From positions 62,001-126,000 of the forward strand of contig JAMLIC010000020.1 in the NCBI GenBank assembly GCA_023954375.1: 64,000 bases of DNA, written 5' to 3'. Source of the stretch: Planctomycetota bacterium. GTDB taxonomy: Bacteria > Planctomycetota > J058. Made by a program: the position numbers and the translations under genes. Below, in pieces: positions 61,647-64,000 of the stretch; position 1 is the first letter of the stretch, and each line of letters opens with the position of its first letter. The notes below the pieces were generated by a model. That model saw only the letters and a program-made list of their open reading frames with translations, made no database searches and was not told where the DNA came from.

Positions 61647-62437
61647 TCAGCGCGCGGCCACCAGCGCATCGGCGACCGACCCCAGATCGCCCGCCTCCGG
61701 CGCGCCCATGACGCAGGCCACCAGATGCTCCCCGGCGGCGAGGCACACCTCGTGCCCGTGGATGCGGGTCCGCGCGCGGCCCTGACCGCGCTCGAGCGCC
61801 CGCCGCGCCTCGGGGAACGCGTCCAGGTCGCGCGCGGAGAGCACGAACGCCGAGACCGGCTCGGCGCCGCGCCGGGCCATGACGTAGGCCACCAGCACGG
61901 GGCCGAACGCGCAGCGGCGCGCGCCGACGACGTCCAGCTCCGGCGGCGGCTCGACCTCGAGCCCCAGCTGCGCGCGGAAGTAGGCGCGCAGCTCCGCGGG
62001 GTCGTTGGTCGCCAGCTCCGCGCGCTCGCTGCCGTCGAGGTAGCCGTCGTGGCTGTGGCAAGCCGCCTTCCCCAGGGCGCCGAGGGCGGGCTGGCCGCCG
62101 CGGCCGAGCAGGGCGGTGAGCCCCGCCGCGAGCAGCAGCCCCGCCGCGAGCAGCAGCCCGGCGGCGACCCCCAGCCGGCGGGCGCGCCCGCGCCGCGGCG
62201 CCGCGGCCTCGCCGCGCACGGCGGCCGCGACGCGCTCCCAGGCGGCGGCGTCGTCGGGGACGCGGCGCCGCGCCGCAGCGCCGCCTGGAGGTCGCGCTCG
62301 AGCGCCAGCTCCGCGCCGAAGCGCCGCGCGCAGTCGGCGCACCGCTCCAGGTGCTCGCCCACCTCGAAGCTGGTGCGGGGGTCGAGCTCCGAGTCCATGT
62401 AGGGGCTGAGGAAGCGGAGGACGTCCTCACACCTCAT
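61647..62437 (-). CDS. Zinc-finger anti-sigma factor, broken by a 1-base frameshift
   Basis: ATG 62437 overlaps ECF sigma factor 2 by 11 bases, the usual pairing. Residues 1-50 carry the zf-HC2 site HLERCADCARRFGAE (H..CxxC). Near 62282 the frame is lost; reading on in the next frame gives VPDDAAAWERVAAAVRGEAA, a membrane segment (LGVAAGLLLAAGLLLAAG) and a 150-residue outside domain with ARRCAFGPVLVAYVMARRGA and GHEVCLAAGEHLVACVMGAP. The total length is not a multiple of three. The shift lies in CGGCGCGGCGCCGC, a sequence prone to indels, so it is more likely a sequencing error than a true null. The outside Cys residues could sense metal or redox state and release the sigma factor. Confidence 0.83.
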
Positions 62438-63041
62438 GGCGGCCCTCCTCTCCCCCCGGCGCATGAGTGGCAGGACGGCCGAGCAGGCCGCGATCGGCGG
62501 CCAGCTCCACGAGCGCGCGGCGCAGGCGCGCGCGGGCCCGGTGCAGGCGGGTCATCACGGTGCCCAGGGGCACTTGCAGGGTGGCCGCGATCTCGGCGTA
62601 CTTCAGCTCGCCCAGGGCGCGGAGCAGGAACGCCTCGCGCTCGCCCTCCGGCAGCGCGCGCAGGGCCTGGGCCAGCTCCGCGTCGAGCAGCGGCAGCACG
62701 CGCTCGCGGTCGGCGAGCAGCACGTCATAGGCCGCCTCCCGCTCGAGCTGCGCCAGGGCGTCGTCCTCCAGCGCGGGCTCCTCGGCGGGCGCGAGGCCAT
62801 ACGTCATAGGGCGCCGCTTGCGGTTCGCGTTCTGCACCTCGTGCACGAGGTAGGTGAAGGCGAAGGCGCGGAAGCTCCCCCCGGAGAACCGGTGGAAGTC
62901 CCGGAAGGCGCGCAGCGTGGCCGTCTGCACCGCGTCCTCGGCGTCGCTCGGCGCGTGGAGCGCCCGCCGCGCAAAGCCCAGCAGGGCCTCACGCTGAGGC
63001 GCGAGGAGCGCGAGGAAGGACTCGGCGCGTTCGTGCGGCAC
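62427..63041 (-). CDS. ECF-type RNA polymerase sigma factor 2
   Basis: GTG 63041 gives 204 residues. Sigma-2 has DAEDAVQTATLRAFRDFHRF with FAFTYLVHEVQNANRKRR, and sigma-4 has ALPEGEREAFLLRALGELKY followed by AEIAATLQVPLGTVMTRLHR. It is the first gene of the leftward unit that includes its anti-sigma factor, the Cys-rich repeat protein, DUF255 and the RND system. By analogy it should transcribe its own operon when the anti-sigma factor is released by an outside signal, probably metal or oxidative. Confidence 0.95.
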   Translation of the reverse strand: MPHERAESFLALLAPQREALLGFARRALHAPSDAEDAVQTATLRAFRDFHRFSGGSFRAFAFTYLVHEVQNANRKRRPMTYGLAPAEEPALEDDALAQLEREAAYDVLLADRERVLPLLDAELAQALRALPEGEREAFLLRALGELKYAEIAATLQVPLGTVMTRLHRARARLRRALVELAADRGLLGRPATHAPGGEEGRHEV

Positions 63042-63836
63042 CAGGGCTCCTGAACCTGAAGGTCCCGGAAGGCCCGGAGTAGTTCACGACTCTACCGTGG
63101 CGTCGCACCTGGACCATCTGCGCGGAGTCTCCGGGGGGCTCCGCGGGCAGAGTCGTTCGTGCCCTGTTCCCTCCACGGACGATGCTGGACACGACCGGCC
63201 TTGTGGCTGGTCGCTTCCTGCGAGGATCTCCATCGCGGGCCGCTCACCGGCGCATGGCCGAGGCCGCCAAGACCGACTGGGTCGGCAGCGCGCTGCCCGT
63301 GGTCACCAAGGCGGAGGGCGGGGGCGCCCTCCGGGCCACGGACGCGCCGGCCGGCGGGGGGGTGCCCGGGCCGAGCGCGGGCGGCCGGCGGCGCGCTGCA
63401 CGTCGTGGCAAGGGGGGCTGGCGCTAGCGGCGCTCACGGGTGCGCGACCCCGTAGCAGAGGGTGGCGCGGGCGGAGCTGCGCTGCCTGGGGTCCACCGAG
63501 GCTGGCCGTCGCGCCCGCGAGGCCGGCCGGGCAGCGCGCCGCCAGCCGCGCGCCGCCGGCGTTGGCACGGGGCAGCACGCCCACAGTGGGCGCCCTGCTG
63601 TGGTGGGGGCGCGCTGGCCGTTCGCCGAGGGCGGCGGCGCCGGTTGGGACCGCACGGTCGCCGAGGCCGATGGCGGCGTGGTCGCCGAGACCGACGGCCC
63701 AGCCCACCCGGGGGCCGGATGCCCGTGATCGTCGCCGGGGCGGCGCCGGCGCGGGCGCGGCCGGCGCGCTGCCCGTGGTCATCAAGGCCGCGGCGCCGGG
63801 GCGCCCGGCGCGCAGCCCGTGGTCGTGACCGGTGCG
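63042..63836. other. Stretch with repeats and no convincing gene
   Basis: About 800 bases upstream of ECF sigma factor 2. It should hold that operon's promoter. A short rightward frame starting at 63254 (MAEAAKTDWVGSALPVVTKA, 57 codons) has strongly biased third positions, but no family is recognised. Similar short phrases recur in different frames further on (see the repeat entry), suggesting a decayed or repeat-built region. Confidence 0.4.
63287..63830 (+). repeat. Three short imperfect direct repeats
   Basis: A 24-26 base unit around GCGCGCTGCCCGTGGTCA recurs at 63287-63312, 63763-63788 and, more divergent, 63807-63830. A fourth weak match lies at 63719-63737. Translated, the units give ALPVVTKA, ALPVVIKA, QPVVVTG and MPVIVAG, in three different frames, so the coding sense is not kept. 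They may be remains of a repetitive gene or mobile sequence. Confidence 0.45.
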
Positions 63837-64000
63837 TCAGCGCTCGCGTGGGCGCTTCGTCGCCGGCGCGGTCGGGCTCTCGTTGGTGGCGCGGGCGATG
63901 GCGCCGGCCAGGTCGACCAGGTGCCTCCGTCCCCAGCGCGCCTCGTGCTCGGCCACCGCCCTGATGACCAGGGCCATGCCGGCCTCATCGACCTGGGGCC
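63837..64000 (-). CDS. C-terminal end of a protein running in from the right edge
   Basis: A leftward frame enters at the window edge and ends in TGA at 63837. The 53 visible residues include GMALVIRAVAEHEARWGRRH and LVDLAGAIARATNESPTAPA, with strong G/C third-position bias, and end TKRPRER. The helical, charged tail has no recognisable motif, so no function can be assigned. It is upstream of ECF sigma factor 2 on the same strand. Confidence 0.6.
   Translation of the reverse strand, partial: PQVDEAGMALVIRAVAEHEARWGRRHLVDLAGAIARATNESPTAPATKRPRER

Noticed and set aside
61647..62437. Recoded stop in the anti-sigma factor
   Set aside because: The break is a frame change, not an in-frame TGA.
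1..64000. tRNA (including tRNA-Sec), rRNA or CRISPR arrays
   Set aside because: No T-arm type sequence with matching arms, no rRNA-like stretch, and no regularly spaced repeats were found by eye.

Overview
The window is very GC-rich (above 70% by eye) bacterial chromosome. It is densely coded, with strong G/C bias at third codon positions and many GTG starts. Two giant Ser/Thr kinase-TPR proteins, peptidase-MA (DUF1570-type) and DUF885 proteins, two ECF sigma factors and many secreted orphan proteins suggest a high-GC Planctomycetota-like organism. A myxobacterium-like lineage cannot be excluded. No rRNA, tRNA, CRISPR array or prophage was recognised. Two transposase remnants (IS66-type and IS630-type) are present.

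Layout. Positions 1-3700 hold a large helical-repeat protein cut by the window edge and two decayed genes. Positions 3773-16919 hold mostly secreted or membrane proteins, kinase-TPR protein 1, ECF sigma factor 1 and a glycosyltransferase-methyltransferase fusion. Positions 17078-20625 are a redox operon: a helical protein, a flavoprotein-polyferredoxin fusion broken by a one-base frameshift, and a peroxiredoxin-like selenoprotein. Positions 21023-27507 are a TetR-controlled tripartite RND efflux operon with a palindromic operator candidate. Positions 28338-35036 hold membrane proteins, two disulfide reductases and a TVP38-DUF547 fusion. Positions 35267-41437 hold a GH15 enzyme between two related membrane proteins, then kinase-TPR protein 2. 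Positions 41624-48865 are a tightly overlapping series: AhpD-like protein, ArsR regulator, cyclase-family hydrolase, ABC importer and outer-membrane porin. Positions 49008-52590 hold a thioredoxin-like selenoprotein, a PiT transporter, a VKOR-like protein and a deiodinase-like selenoprotein. Positions 63041 down to 52598 are one long leftward unit: ECF sigma factor 2, anti-sigma factor, a protein with six Cys4 repeats, a DUF255 thioredoxin-domain protein and a second RND efflux system.

The main discovery is three thioredoxin-fold genes (20065-20625, 49008-49892, 51796-52590) that each look truncated by a TGA. In all three the TGA lies exactly at the family's catalytic cysteine, and the domain continues in the same frame afterwards. 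Each TGA is followed, 18-24 nt before the apical loop, by a 7-bp hairpin whose loop begins with GG, the geometry of bacterial SECIS elements. The organism therefore very probably decodes UGA as selenocysteine, although no selA, selB, selC or selD is in the window. Several real one-base frameshifts (19734, about 62282, and the decayed genes near 2600-3435) should be checked against reads before being treated as biology.
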